From Dryas octopetala (taxonomy: Eukaryota > Streptophyta > Magnoliopsida > Rosales > Rosaceae): a stretch of 64,000 nucleotides of DNA. The stretch lies in the NCBI GenBank assembly GCA_963921425.1, contig OY992837.1:9397896-9461895 (forward strand), read 5' to 3'. Both the position numbers and the translations under genes were made by a program. Position 1 is the stretch's first letter. Each line of letters opens with the position of its first letter. Shown here one piece after another: positions 36,519 through 47,266 of the stretch. The notes under the pieces are model-generated. The model was not told where the DNA came from, ran no database searches, and saw nothing but the letters and a program-made list of their open reading frames with translations.

Positions 36519-37979
36519 ATGGCACTAATTGCTTGGCTTCTCTGCCACTTTTCTCTCTTGTATTTCCTCATGATCCTAACCCTTTCACCTACAAAAACAA
36601 ATTGTAGCAACACCACCATGCTGATCACATCCCATATTGATTCCGTAGGAGAAAGTCTCACCAAGCAATTGATCAAAATCCCATTCAGAAACCTCCTAAA
36701 ACCCCATTTCAGAACCAAGACAACAAGCAGAGAAGCCACATATCTTGAGAGAGAGAGATACAAAGGCACCCCAGAAAACATAGACCCGGAAAACAGAATC
36801 AGCGAAGACGGCAAAGGCCTCAGCACAATGCCTCTCTACCCTCGCAGCTTCGGAGCTCACACCGTCAACCTCGGTTTTGGCAAACCCAAACAACCCATTC
36901 CACTCATTATGGACACCGGCAGCAACCTTGTTTGGGTGCCCTGCACCTCCCACTACAAGTGCTCCGACTGTTCGTTCCCAAACATAACCCTCCCAAGCAC
37001 CCCAAATTTCAACCCAACTGGGTCTTTTGTGCAGTCCATACCTTGTAAATCCTCAATGTGCCATTCGATTCACCGCAACAAGAAGCCCAAATGCAAACTC
37101 TTGTTCGGAAAGTGTCCGGGGTACGAATTCACATACGCTTCGTGGACTACAGAGGGGATTTCCTTAGGGAACATAGTTGGACAGGCAGTGAAGCAGAACA
37201 TGGAGAATTCCGTGCACGACTTTGTGGTCACATGCACCAAGTCGTCAACCCATTTGCCACTTGGACGGGTCGGGTTCGGTTCCAGCCCCGAGTCACTCCC
37301 TTCCCAAATGGGTGTCCATAAATTCTCATTCTGCTTGCTCTCTCACTACTACGATGACACATTCAGACACAGCTTCCTTGTTCTGAACGATGACTTGGTG
37401 TACCACGACCTTAGCTACACGCCATTGATCCGAAACCCAATAACCCCGATCGATGCCCATTTCTACGGGTACCGATACGTGAATCTTGAAGAAATTGTTG
37501 TTGGGGATTACCGCATTCGGATCCCAATTGAAGAGAAGCTGCCGAACAAGGACGGGAATGGTGGTACGATTATCGACACCGGCATACCCTTCACGTTCTT
37601 GGGGAGGTCGGTGTTTCGAGAAGTGGCGGACGAGTTTGAGAACCAAATGGGGGATTACGAGAGAGCTCCGGACCAGGGAGTGTTGGGGCCTTGCTTCAGT
37701 CTTGTTGGTACGGACATTAACAGTGCCCCGAGACTGAGCTTTGTGTTCGAGGGTGGTGCGAGAATGGATTTTCCTGTAACTAATTATTTCTTGTACGACG
37801 ATAAGGAGAATGTGCTGTGCTTGTCACTTACCACGGATATTATAGGGGGTGAAGCTCCTAATGTGGCCTTGAGTGGAGGTCCAAATATAATTATAGGGAA
37901 TTATTTGTTGATGGATTTTCATTTGGAGTTTGATCTCAAACTTGGGAGGTTGGGATTTAAGCAAGAAGATTGCGATTGA
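36519..37979 (+). CDS. Nepenthesin-type aspartic protease homologue B, both Asp-Thr-Gly triads present
   Basis: Intronless, 486 residues from the ATG at 36519. Signal peptide in residues 1 to about 24 (LLCHFSLLYFLMILTLS). First catalytic triad Asp132-Thr-Gly (IMDTGSNLVWVPC) is normal. The second is Asp353-Thr-Gly (IIDTGIPFTFLG), with Ile where the DSGST consensus has Ser. The flap reads YASWTTEG as in copy A. A and B are very similar over their whole length, including the C-terminal LEFDLKLGRLGFKQEDCD, and share the same N-terminal layout, so they are the youngest duplicate pair in the array. Catalysis is possible because both aspartates and glycines are present. Likely secreted. Confidence 0.93.
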   Translation: MALIAWLLCHFSLLYFLMILTLSPTKTNCSNTTMLITSHIDSVGESLTKQLIKIPFRNLLKPHFRTKTTSREATYLERERYKGTPENIDPENRISEDGKGLSTMPLYPRSFGAHTVNLGFGKPKQPIPLIMDTGSNLVWVPCTSHYKCSDCSFPNITLPSTPNFNPTGSFVQSIPCKSSMCHSIHRNKKPKCKLLFGKCPGYEFTYASWTTEGISLGNIVGQAVKQNMENSVHDFVVTCTKSSTHLPLGRVGFGSSPESLPSQMGVHKFSFCLLSHYYDDTFRHSFLVLNDDLVYHDLSYTPLIRNPITPIDAHFYGYRYVNLEEIVVGDYRIRIPIEEKLPNKDGNGGTIIDTGIPFTFLGRSVFREVADEFENQMGDYERAPDQGVLGPCFSLVGTDINSAPRLSFVFEGGARMDFPVTNYFLYDDKENVLCLSLTTDIIGGEAPNVALSGGPNIIIGNYLLMDFHLEFDLKLGRLGFKQEDCD

Positions 37980-38164
37980 CAATTTGAGGTTGCAACGTTA
38001 ATGTATGGGATATATTTTAATTGTTAGAAATAAATGGTGATCGGAGTTGAGTCGGATATGAAAAAATGAGACACTCTTATATCAATTGAAATCCAACATT
38101 TTAGGATTTGTTTTGTTGTGTTGGCATATTATTTTACTCATAGTCCAGCTAATACCAAGAATAA

Positions 38165-38284
38165 AATATGAGAGACAAGTAAAAGACAACACATTTAAAA
38201 ATTGAATTTATTTTAATAAAGTATTGATTTTACAATTGTGCTAAATTCAATTTTTGAATGCATTGTCACTTGTCCTTCATATTA
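38165..38284. repeat. Short inverted repeat, arms about 45 bp
   Basis: ATATGAGAGACAAGTAAAAG with ATTTAAAAATTGAATTTA on the left is matched inversely by TAAATTCAATTTTTGAATG and CACTTGTCCTTCATAT on the right; the central loop is about 30 bases. MITE-like; no target duplication assigned. Confidence 0.6.
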
Positions 38285-38572
38285 GGCAGCCTTATTCTAC
38301 TCAATCAAAAATGCTATAGAGTTAATTAGCTAGCGCATGCACTACTCGACCAAAAAAAAAAAAAAGCTAGTGCATGTACAGATGTACTGCACAGCTACAA
38401 TTATGTTACCTAAATAAGTATTTGATAATTTTTTAAAGATCTTTGGAAAATGGGAGTAGAATTTAGGACCTCTTCTTTGAGAATAGAAGTATCATTACAT
38501 CACACCCTAGTTGCTCGGTTGATAATTTTCTTTAAGTGTGAAGAGTCAAATGATGAGTGTAAATAGAATTAA

Positions 38573-38935
38573 TGGAGGTTTAGAGTACAGTTTATTTTAT
38601 GAATCTTTGTTAGACTAAAATCGGTTGTGATTTAAGATTTTTAATCAAGTCATTCTATTTTTCTTCTTTGACGGATTTATGTTATGTTTTAACTCTGAGA
38701 TTTTGAGCAGAATCCAAAATCCCGGAGTTAAAACCTAACATGCAACCTCTATAAAACCCACTCTACACTTAGAAGGAGAAATACTCTTCAAATTGGGGGA
38801 TAACTTTATTATGAATTAAAATGATTTTTTTTTTATAAATTAAAAGGACTTTATTATGAATTTAAATAATTTTCTTATAAATTAAAAGAACTTTATTATG
38901 AATTAAAATAATTTTCTTATAAATTTTAAACAACA
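38573..38935 (+). repeat. Dispersed repeat, copy 2
   Basis: Collinear, same-orientation relative of 31237-31600, with the CCACTCTACAC box followed by repeated TTATTATGAATTAAA and TTCTTATAAATTAAA units. Confidence 0.65.
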
Positions 38936-39573
38936 CCAGTTTTCATCTAAAAACTGTTTTTCTAAATGATTAAAGTCTAATTATATATCTCTAGAATTAA
39001 TTACCTAACTTAATAGTAAATCTTAGAATTACTTAACTATAATTTTATTAATTTTCTTTATTGGTTCTTCCGAGAATGCTAGCGGTTTTAGATTCAAATT
39101 ATGTTCTATAATTATTGTTGAAAAAAAAAAAAACACAACTTTTCAAGGAAAGACAGAACACTAAAAATCAGTTTTACAAATAAATACACATTCCTTCAAC
39201 TATATTAAACCTAACGAATAGATTTTGAGTTGTCTTAGACGTTAATCTCAGTTCCTTTCTACGTACCCTCTCTTTTCAAGGGAACCAATGGTTCTTTTCT
39301 CAAATCACATTTCACTGCCACACAACTTTGAAATGCTACAATGCTATTAGCTCATGTATATTAAAATAAAAGAAAGAGAAATGAAGGAATTGAAATTGAA
39401 CTTGCCTTATATTCCTCCTAATAAGTTCTTTTATGGTAATTAATTTTCTCATGGAAGACAATATGAGACATGTTATGTATAGGTGAAATTCTATGTAAAT
39501 ATAATGTTTTAATTTATAATATGACAATGCAACATAAAGAATATCCAATTGACAACCATTATTTCCCAGCTTT

Positions 39574-39581
39574 TATAAATA
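39574..39581 (+). promoter_or_regulatory. Probable TATA box of protease copy C
   Basis: TATAAATA lies about 40 bases before the ATG at 39622. The distance is short but usable for a plant promoter with a brief leader. Confidence 0.4.
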
Positions 39582-39621
39582 GTAACTAATTGTACAATAA
39601 TACACTTCAAAAGAGAAACCC

Positions 39622-41093
39622 ATGGGGGTCACTTTGCTTCCTTCCTACCTCTTCTTTATCTCTAGTTTGGAAATCTTAATTGTTTCATCAACACAAACCA
39701 ATAAGTCCATCACCATAGCCAACCCTCCCAAACCCTTCACCAAAACCCCATCCTCACATGAAGATCAACAAGACACTATGCTCAAGCCCACCACCGATTC
39801 TTTATTAACCAAATTCCCTCTCAAAGAGCTCCTAAAAATCCCAAACCCCAAAAGTCTTAAAAAAGAACATGGTAAACACAAAGGCAAGCATGTGGAAAAC
39901 AAGTTCAAAGGCAAAGAACAAGACCATCCCACTACAATTCCTCTCTTCCCTCGTAGCTTTGGAGGCTACACCATGTCACTCAACTTTGGGACTCCCCCAC
40001 AGACCATGCCCTTTGTGATGAACACAGCCAGCAGCCTTGTTTGGTTCCCATGCACATCCAATTACACATGCTCTAATTGTTCCTTCCCTAACATAGACCC
40101 CAAGAAGATCTCACCCTTCATCCCCGATCGATCGGCTTCTTCAAAAACTGTGTTCTGCAACGATGAACAATGCAGTCAAGTTATTAGCCAATATGTCAGA
40201 TCGAAATGTGGGCTTGGTGCACCATGTCCATCATATAAATACATATTTGCTTCATGGACCACAGATGGGATTTTGATAGGGTCAACAACTGGGAATTTAA
40301 TGTTCGACACCCTAGAAGAAACTGTGCCTGGTTTTCTCGTGGGCTGCTCCAATTTGTCGGCCCAGCAACCTGTTGGGCTTGCTGGGTTCGATAGTGAGCC
40401 CACTTCATTGCCATCCCAATTGGGTCTCAAGAAATTTTCATTTTGCTTATTGTCCCACAAGCATGACGAGTCCTCAAAGAGCACTGACCTTGTTTTTGAC
40501 AGTGAGGCAGATGTGGTAGGCCTAAGCTACGCACCATTGCTAAAGACTCCTGTTTTTGCACAAAGTTCACATTTTTCTGGGTACCACTATGTGAAACTTG
40601 AAGAAATTATTGTAGGGGACAAGCACATCAAAATCCCAAGCCAATTTGTGGTTCCGGGTATGAAGGAAATGGTGGGACTATAATTGCAACTGGTGCACCA
40701 TTTACATTCATGGAGAAGTCAATTTTCAATGTTGTGGCACAAGAGTTTGAGAGCCAAATGGGGGGTCATGATAGGGCTGGTGATGAGGGAGTTTTGGGGC
40801 CCTGTTTTGGCACTGAAGGTGAGGAAGGTAACATGTCATTCCCACAATTGAGTTTCTTGTTTGATGGTGGTGCAAAAATGGACCTGCCATGGTCTAATTA
40901 CCTTTTGTTTGATGATGGGTCCAATGCTGTGTGTTTGTCTATTGTGACAAATAACTTGGGCGATGTGGGCTTGAATGTTGAGTTGAGTGGGGGGCCGAAG
41001 ATTGTTTTGGGCAATTACATGCTCAAGGATTTTTATATGGAGTTTGATTTGGGGAATAAGAGATTGGGATTTAAGAATCAGATTTGCAAATGA
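39622..41093 (+). pseudogene. Nepenthesin-type aspartic protease homologue C: frameshifted, both catalytic Asp lost
   Basis: Third member of the array. The reading frame opens at the ATG 39622, runs for 353 residues and stops at 40683. Homology continues without a break in the next frame to a stop at 41093, so a single-base shift around 40658-40668 (compare VPGADGNGGT in copy D) separates the two parts. In the first part the catalytic triad reads Asn134-Thr-Ala (VMNTASSLVWFPC) where DTG is expected. In the second part the second triad reads Ala-Thr-Gly (IIATGAPFTFME). The flap tyrosine is replaced by Phe (FASWTTDG). The signal peptide, the C-rich nepenthesin insert and the C-terminal NYML-KDFYMEFDL region are well kept. 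Either a dying gene, or a catalytically dead protein whose frameshift is recent or an assembly error. An intron that repairs the frame was looked for but is not evident. Confidence 0.85.
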
Positions 41094-42568
41094 AATGGTA
41101 AGGTATGATGGTGGAGGTTTATAGTTCTTTTGATAAAAACATTTGTCTATTTACCAAAAACTGTAAAACACATATATCACACTCACGACAAGACAAGAGT
41201 TTAACTCATATGGTCATACTTATGTCCTTTCTTGAATCAATAAAATGATTGATAATTTATGATTGAAATATGACATGTCTTTGTACATTTTGCAAGGGTG
41301 AACAATATTCACGGAATGTTTACAGTTTGGAATTTCTTATTTAACATGGTTTATTGTGAATTTCTTATTTAATGTGATTTATTAATTTATCGAGGAAAAC
41401 TCTTCCCGCGACCCACTTCCTTATCATATAAGAGTTTTTTCTTATAAATTATCACTATTTGCAACTATATATAAACCACACGAATGAAGTAAATTCAAGT
41501 TTTTAACCTTTTGTACATGTAAGATTAAGACGAATTAGACCTAAAACATTTGAGTTTATAATTTGCCCATACTCACCATTTTAAAAACTACCAATGATGA
41601 ACAACCTGTGCAGCTTTTATAATATTATGTTATTACTTGTTACCATAAATTATTTGATGAATTAATAAGCTCTCCTTTTCCAATAGTCTTTCCTAATAAA
41701 AAGGAATTAATTTAGTCGTTAGTACTATTAGCACTCCAAATTTCTTCTGCCAAAGTGGGCTTTTTATTTTATGAGAGCTGGAGTGGGACTTCAACTCCTT
41801 AGAAAGCTATAGAAGGTCCAGCAATTGATGAAAAAACTGTAATTGCCTAAAGCTTAAGAAACATCAAAAGACAGTCCATGAAACAATTATCTATTAAAAA
41901 GAACTAGAAACGGGTAATGTATATAATCAAGTTTGCCGAATGTCTGTTAAAGCATAAGCAATCATATTAGCTTGAAGATAAAATATGCCTTATCAAAACA
42001 TGTCTCAGCCAAGTCAAGATGCTAATGTTCATACTATATTTCGAATATGCTAAGGCATTATTATTCATCCGTTTGCGCACTATCAAGGACAACTTTAGAA
42101 TCTCTTTTCAGTTTTTTTTTTTTTTTTGACGTGAATCTATTTCAATTGGAATATGTTTATTGAAAAAACTTTTCTTGTGAAATAATCTCATATTTAATGA
42201 TGCTAACTTGTATATTAGACTTGTCGATTACAACTTTACAAGGATATGAAACTATATAGAGGGCTGGTTGGGTGCCAGTGCTTTAATTAGAAGGACAAAA
42301 AACATAATTTTCTTAACCACAAGACCAGCTGGTCGTAGATTTAAACTATATAACAAAGATTAGTGCCGCACGCTCAATCAAAACTGCAGATGCATCTGCC
42401 GCGGAGTGTTCGTCGATCTTTTTTAAGTTAATGAATGTGCGTATGTGCATAAAATGTAATTTAGTTTAAATTTTTTATTGGGTATATTTATTAATTAAAA
42501 TAAATACATTTTTTTGTCATTGAAAGTAATTAATTAAAAAAAAATCTTAAGATAGTAGTTATTACTAA
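41094..42568. other. Gene-free flank between protease copy C and the hAT element
   Basis: The first few hundred bases are the 3' flank of copy C. At 41331-41395 a GAATTTCTTATTTAA unit with following GTGATTTATT-type sequence is duplicated. Otherwise unremarkable AT-rich DNA. Confidence 0.5.
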
Positions 42569-42845
42569 GGCTAAAATAGGGGTCGGCAATGGGCCGGGCC
42601 GGGCTAGCCCGGCCCAAATTTTTCGGGTTCGGGCCGGGCTCGGGCTTGAATGATAGAAGCCCAATAGGGCTTTTGGGCCGGGCCGGGCCGGGCTTGGGCT
42701 TTAATACACAAGCCCAAGGCCCGCCCATCGGGCTTTGGCTTGCGGGCTTGGAGGGCCGGGCCGGGCTAGGCCCAAACGGGCGGCCCAAATAGGCCCAAAA
42801 CCTGTTTAGACACATATATATGTTTAAAAAAAATATAGGATTTTG

Positions 42846-42915
42846 GCTATGTTGTGATTTGAACATGAGACCTCACATAACAAACTTCAACTCTCAACCA
42901 ACTGAGCTGACCAGT
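42846..42915 (-). repeat. tRNA-derived-like segment in the left arm of the hAT element
   Basis: On the minus strand this reads GTCAGCTCAGTTGGTTGAGAG, like a tRNA D-arm/A-box, with GTTCAAATC as a degenerate B-box about 40 bases later. It lacks convincing acceptor and anticodon stems and is not considered a working tRNA gene. Confidence 0.5.
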
Positions 42916-43164
42916 TTATTTGTTAAGTTTGTGAATCATAACATATTTAATAGCTTTTTCGTTTGTTTACTTCAATAAATTATTAATATGCTTATTAAGT
43001 TATTCTATAATACTATTATGTTAGTAATAGTGTAATACCATAAATAATAAACTTTTAAAATTATATACAACATTACAACTATAATAAAACATAAATGTAC
43101 ATATGTTTTATTATATATTTTATTACATATTTTTATAAACAAACGATGCAATTGTGTTGTCAAC

Positions 43165-44260
43165 GATCCGAACCGTTCAAATTTTAGTTCCTCACTCAAA
43201 GATAATTCGTGCAAAAAATTAGCTTAATCGGAGATGTAAAAGTGACATAATGGTGGTCGAATTAATAAACGATCGTGGTTTTTCTAATGATGATCGAATG
43301 GGTAGATGAATGTCGATTTAGCCGATTTTTTGTACGGATGATCTTTGACTATGAACATAGAAAATGAACAGGTCAAATTGTTGAAATCACGTTGTGGTCT
43401 TCATAATTATGGAAACAACAAGGTTTCAACGGGAAAGTTATTAGAATTATACTCTTCAAGTGTATTTATATGTAGAAGTTCACATATCGATCGTGTTTTC
43501 AACGATCCGAATCGTTCAAGTTTTAGTTCCCCACTCAAAGAGAATTCTTGCAAAAAATTAGCTTAATCGGAGATGTAAAAGTAACATAACGGTGGTCGAA
43601 TTAATGAACGATTGTGGTTTTTCTAATGATAATCGAATGGGTAGATGAATTCCGATATAGCCAATTTTTTGTAAGGATGATCTTTGACTATTAACATAAA
43701 AAATGAACGGCTAAGATTGTTAAAATCACGTTGTGGTCTTCACAATTATGGAAACGACAATGTTTCAACCGGAAAGTTATTAGAATTATATTCTTCAACT
43801 CTTCAAGTGTATTTATATGTAGAAGCTCACATCTCGATCGTGTTTCTAAGTTTTCAATGATCCGAACCGTTCATTTTTTAGTTTTTCACTCGAAGATCAT
43901 CCCTGCAAAAAATTAGTTCAATTGGAAATGTAGAAATTAGATAATGGTGGTCCAACTTATGAACGATCGTGATTTTTCTAATGATAATCGAATGGGTAGA
44001 TGAGTTCTGATTTTGCTGATTTTTTGTAAGGATGATCTTTGACTATGAATATAGAAAATGAACGGCTCAGATTGTTGAAATCACGTTGTGGTCTTCACAA
44101 TTATGAAAACAATAAGGTTTCAACGAGAAAGTTATTAGAATTATATTCTTCAACTCTTCAAGTGTATTTATATGTAAAAGTGACGTAACGATGATCGAAT
44201 TAATGAATGATCATGGTTTTTTTAATGATAATCGAATGAGTCAATGAATTCCGATTTGGC
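43165..44260. repeat. Internal tandem repeats of the hAT element (period about 340 bp)
   Basis: The box CCGAA(C/T)CGTTCA recurs at about 43169, 43505 and 43861. The box TTTTTCTAATGATAATCGAATG recurs at about 43276, 43615 and 43970, with a shortened fourth copy near 44215. The boxes AAATCACGTTGTGGTCTTCA and CTTCAAGTGTATTTATATG are also repeated. Unit spacing is about 336-356 bp, then 244 bp. Confidence 0.85.
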
Positions 44261-44610
44261 CGATTTTTTGTAAGGATATCTTTGACTATCAACATATAAA
44301 ATGAACGGTTCAAATTATTAAATTAATGAACAATCATGGTTTAATAACTTTAATTATAGTTGTATTATAAAAGTTGTATATATACATATACATTTATGTT
44401 TTATTATAGTTGTAAATTTGTAATGTTGTATATAATTTTCAAAGTTTATTATTTATGGTATTACATAGTATAGTTTACACTTTACACTATTACTATTTAC
44501 TAATATTATAGAATTATATAATAACTTAATAAGCATATTAATAATTTATTAGAGTAAACAAACGAAAAACCTATTAAATATGTTATGATTCACAAATTAG
44601 ACAAATAAAC

Positions 44611-44679
44611 TAGTCAGCTCAGTTGGTTGAGAGTTGAAATTTGTTCTATGAGGTCTCAAGTTCAATTCATAACATAGCC
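44611..44679 (+). repeat. tRNA-derived-like segment in the right arm of the hAT element
   Basis: Inverse partner of 42846-42915: TAGTCAGCTCAGTTGGTTGA with AGTTCAATTC downstream. It is part of the terminal inverted repeat, so it is present twice facing opposite ways. Confidence 0.5.
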
Positions 44680-44909
44680 AAAATCCTATATTTTTTTTTA
44701 TTGAAGATATTAAACGGGCTTTGGGCTTCGGGCCGGGCTTTGGGCGGGCCGTGGGCTTCAAGGGGATGGCCCAAGCCCAACCCAAGAAATTTTCGGGCCG
44801 GGCCGGGCCGGCCCAAATGTCGGGCCAAATCGGGCTTCGGGCCCAATGGGCCGGGCGGGCTTCGGGTGGGCTTCGGGCCTTGGGCTATTTGGTGAGCCCT
44901 AGGCTAAAA

Positions 44910-46166
44910 GCCTACAATGAAAAAAATATCAATCAATTTCACTTGGAAATGTTGGTTTTATTGTTTAAGTAAAATTATATTTAAATGTGTCGTTTTAGTT
45001 CACATTATGTCGGTATAACATGTTTAATAGTTGTAAATTCATTCTAATTCAATAACAATATCAAATGTGTCAATTGTCAAAGGATTGTTACTTACTCCAT
45101 AGTTATAATCATTTTATACTGTACATGGGAGTCCATCTAAACCTATATGAGTTTTTTTTTAAGTGCTTGGAGACTTGGAGTTTGAAAAAAGGGGGCAATG
45201 CATAAAAAACTGTTGGACGTTGGTTCTCTGTAAATTGGACGATAAGTTTTAGGCTTTGGATTGTTGCCACCTGCAGATAGAATAAAATAAAATATCTTAC
45301 CAAAAAATAAAAAAATAAAAAAGTTGAAGAGGAGCGTGAGGCGGCTGAGAGAGACTCTTCGGTGGGGCGTGTCCCAATGCGGCAGCTCTCACATGAGGTG
45401 AGACCTACATGGTTCACATGAGGTGGGACCCACAATCATATAGGTCCCACCTCATGTGAGAGCTGCCGCATTGGAGCACGCCCCATACAAGATTTAGTCT
45501 GAGGCTGAGGGTGACCTCAGGACCCTCTCCATATTCACGTGACCCGATCCAACCGAGTGCCGTTTCGTCCGGATCATAAAACACCTAACCCACCCACCCA
45601 CATGATGCCACAAACGTTAATCATATGGCTCAAACGACAACAAGTGCCCGGTGAGCTTGGATGCACCTGATTATCGACCTCTTACGATACGCCACGTCGG
45701 ATGTACTTGTCAACTTCGAGATGGCGAAGGTCTACCGTGCAACCGACCACGTACTGTTACGATTCTATTAATTTTTTTTCTTTTTTGAGGTTTGGGGGGA
45801 CTTTTCGCAGTTGTTTCGGTAACTTTTGCACTCCACAAGATTGGAGCTGGAATTACAGTAAATTACAAGGATACCCCACCCCATGTACTCTGTCACGTCT
45901 GTGTCTGCTTTCCCAACTATAATTCTGACAACAGCCCACGTACAATGCTTATCTGCTTGCTTAAGCTTGATATTAAATTATTGAGCTAAAAGTGAACAGT
46001 AAAAAGAGGCCTTTTACCAAAACTTAAAGAACAAGAAAAGGAACGGGTCAAAAAAAAAAAAAAAAAAGGAAGCGGCCAAAAAACAAAAAAAGGAACAAGA
46101 AAAGGAGACTAAAGGAGGCATCACAGGTATAAAGTTCAAAATCATTGCAACTTTTTGATTTTATTT
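44910..46166. other. Gene-free intergenic DNA with a strong hairpin
   Basis: Apart from the hairpin at 45363-45485 no feature is recognised. Bases 45490-45760 are GC-richer than the surroundings but contain no recognisable exon. A-tract-rich DNA occurs at 46040-46110. Confidence 0.45.
45363..45485. repeat. Near-perfect 44-bp inverted repeat (long hairpin)
   Basis: The left arm 45363-45406 and right arm 45442-45485 are reverse complements with only about three mismatches; both contain CAATGCGGCAGCTCTCACAT or its inverse. The loop is 35 bases and repeats the CACATGAGGTGGGACC motif once more. Weaker pairing continues some 20 bases outwards on both sides. It could be a compact fold-back transposon or a source of hairpin RNA. 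Confidence 0.8.
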
Positions 46167-46530
46167 TGGGTTAAAAATAAAAATGATCTACGAATTTTAT
46201 ATTGATTCTCAATTTAGTTCACTAACTATAAAAAATGTTAATTTGGTCTGCGAATTTTTCAAATTGTACCAAAACGTACAAACGTTAACTTTCATCTTAA
46301 ATTAACGGAATTAGTTATATGAACATGTGATGAACAAACTAATATATCCCTAAAAATGTGGTCACTTGTTGTGTATATGATCAATTTTCGTTAAATTTTA
46401 CAATAGAAGTTAACATTTATACTGTTTTAGTACAACTTGAAAAGTTTGTGAACCAAATTGACACTTTTTATAGTTAATGAACCAAATTAAGATGCACTGT
46501 AAAGTTTATGAACTATTTTTATATTTAACC
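46167..46530. mobile_element. Small fold-back element, Mutator-like (364 bp)
   Basis: The left end TGGGTTAAAAATAAAAATGA and the right end, read inversely as GGTTAAATATAAAAATAGTT, match. Inverse similarity extends about 130 bases, including CACTAACTATAAAAA-TGTTAATTTGGT against CATTAACTATAAAAAGTGTCAATTTGGT-type boxes. Flanking 9-mers ATTTTATTT and ATTTTCTTT agree at 8 of 9 positions. Non-coding. Confidence 0.65.
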
Positions 46531-47266
46531 ATTTTCTTTTTCTTTCATGGCTAAAGCTTTTAAAAAAGATCAAATTGTTTATGTAGTGGGGGTTACATTT
46601 CGGAACTTGTAATCTTTACTCTTTATTTTTTGGGTGTGGACCAAAAAGATCGAGTAGGTCGAACTTCTAGTGTTTAGTTCCTCACAATTTGAGGGACAAC
46701 AAAAATTTTCACATTTCAGTCATGAGTTTTGGTGGATGATAATGTAAATTTTTGATACAACTGCATTGAGGTGAACTGCCAATCAGTGCAATAGCTGAAG
46801 GAAGGTCTAAGAAAATTACTTAAGTCCTAAGTTATCTCAAGATTATTTCCGATCAAATATAATGAACGTATATTTTTTAATTAATTGTTGATATTGCAAT
46901 ATTTTCCTTGATTTTCTCCTTTATTGTTTTTCTTGTACTGCAAGAACTTTAGACTATTTAAATCCATACATTATAAACATTATATTCAATTTATGCTATA
47001 AGTTTTACAGGCCTTTGAACAAAAAAATAAAGCATCAAGAATTTGCCGCATATTGCGAGTGAGTTTGCTTTATTCTTTGTTTATGGTGTTGGTTTGTGGC
47101 ATGTCCTGTTATTGTGTGCAAGACAAGGGCAGAGTTTATATTTGCCCAAATCGAGCTTGATTCTCACCTTTTTTTTTTTTTCATTGGCCAAAAAAAAAAA
47201 CCGCATCCCAAAACCAAAAGCAGCATCTGAGAGTCTTCCCCTTATACTCTGCCACAGAAAGAAACA
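46531..47266 (+). promoter_or_regulatory. Upstream region of protease copy D
   Basis: About 730 bases of AT-rich DNA without exon. A pyrimidine- then A-rich segment near 47165-47210 precedes the leader. CTTATACT at about 47241 is a weak TATA-like candidate. Confidence 0.35.

Larger units (their letters stand above)
37980..39573. other. Spacer between protease copies B and C
   Basis: Includes the 3' flank of B, a small inverted repeat (38165-38284), a dispersed repeat (38573-38935) and AT-rich DNA. No exon was recognised. Confidence 0.5.
42577..44901. mobile_element. Non-autonomous hAT element with very long inverted repeats (2.3 kb)
   Basis: The left end begins TAGGGGTCGGCAATGGGCC and the right end, read inversely, TAGGGCTCACCAAATAGCCC. 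The 8 bases on each side are identical: GGCTAAAA at 42569-42576 and 44902-44909. The arms are inverse copies for about 540 bases: an outer 200-bp part packed with GGGCC/GGCCCGG motifs, then a tRNA-like segment, then an AT-rich part containing TAATAAACTTT and CTATAATAAAACATAAATGT blocks. The interior (about 43165-44260) holds 3-4 tandem repeats of about 340 bp. There is no transposase frame. The intact target duplication argues for a moderately recent insertion. Confidence 0.88.

Noticed and set aside
39622-41093. An intron that would explain the frame change in protease copy C
   Set aside because: All other copies are intronless, homology runs on without a gap across the break, and no GT-AG pair of workable length is present there.
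43165-44260. CRISPR-like array or satellite
   Set aside because: The period is about 340 bp, there are no spacers, the host is a plant, and the array lies inside a transposon with a target duplication.
42846-44679. Working tRNA genes
   Set aside because: Only an A-box-like and a weak B-box-like motif are present; acceptor and anticodon stems do not pair, and both copies lie in transposon arms.
45490-45760. Hidden exon in the GC-richer patch after the hairpin
   Set aside because: Frames are short, interrupted and match no family; no consistent splice sites were seen.
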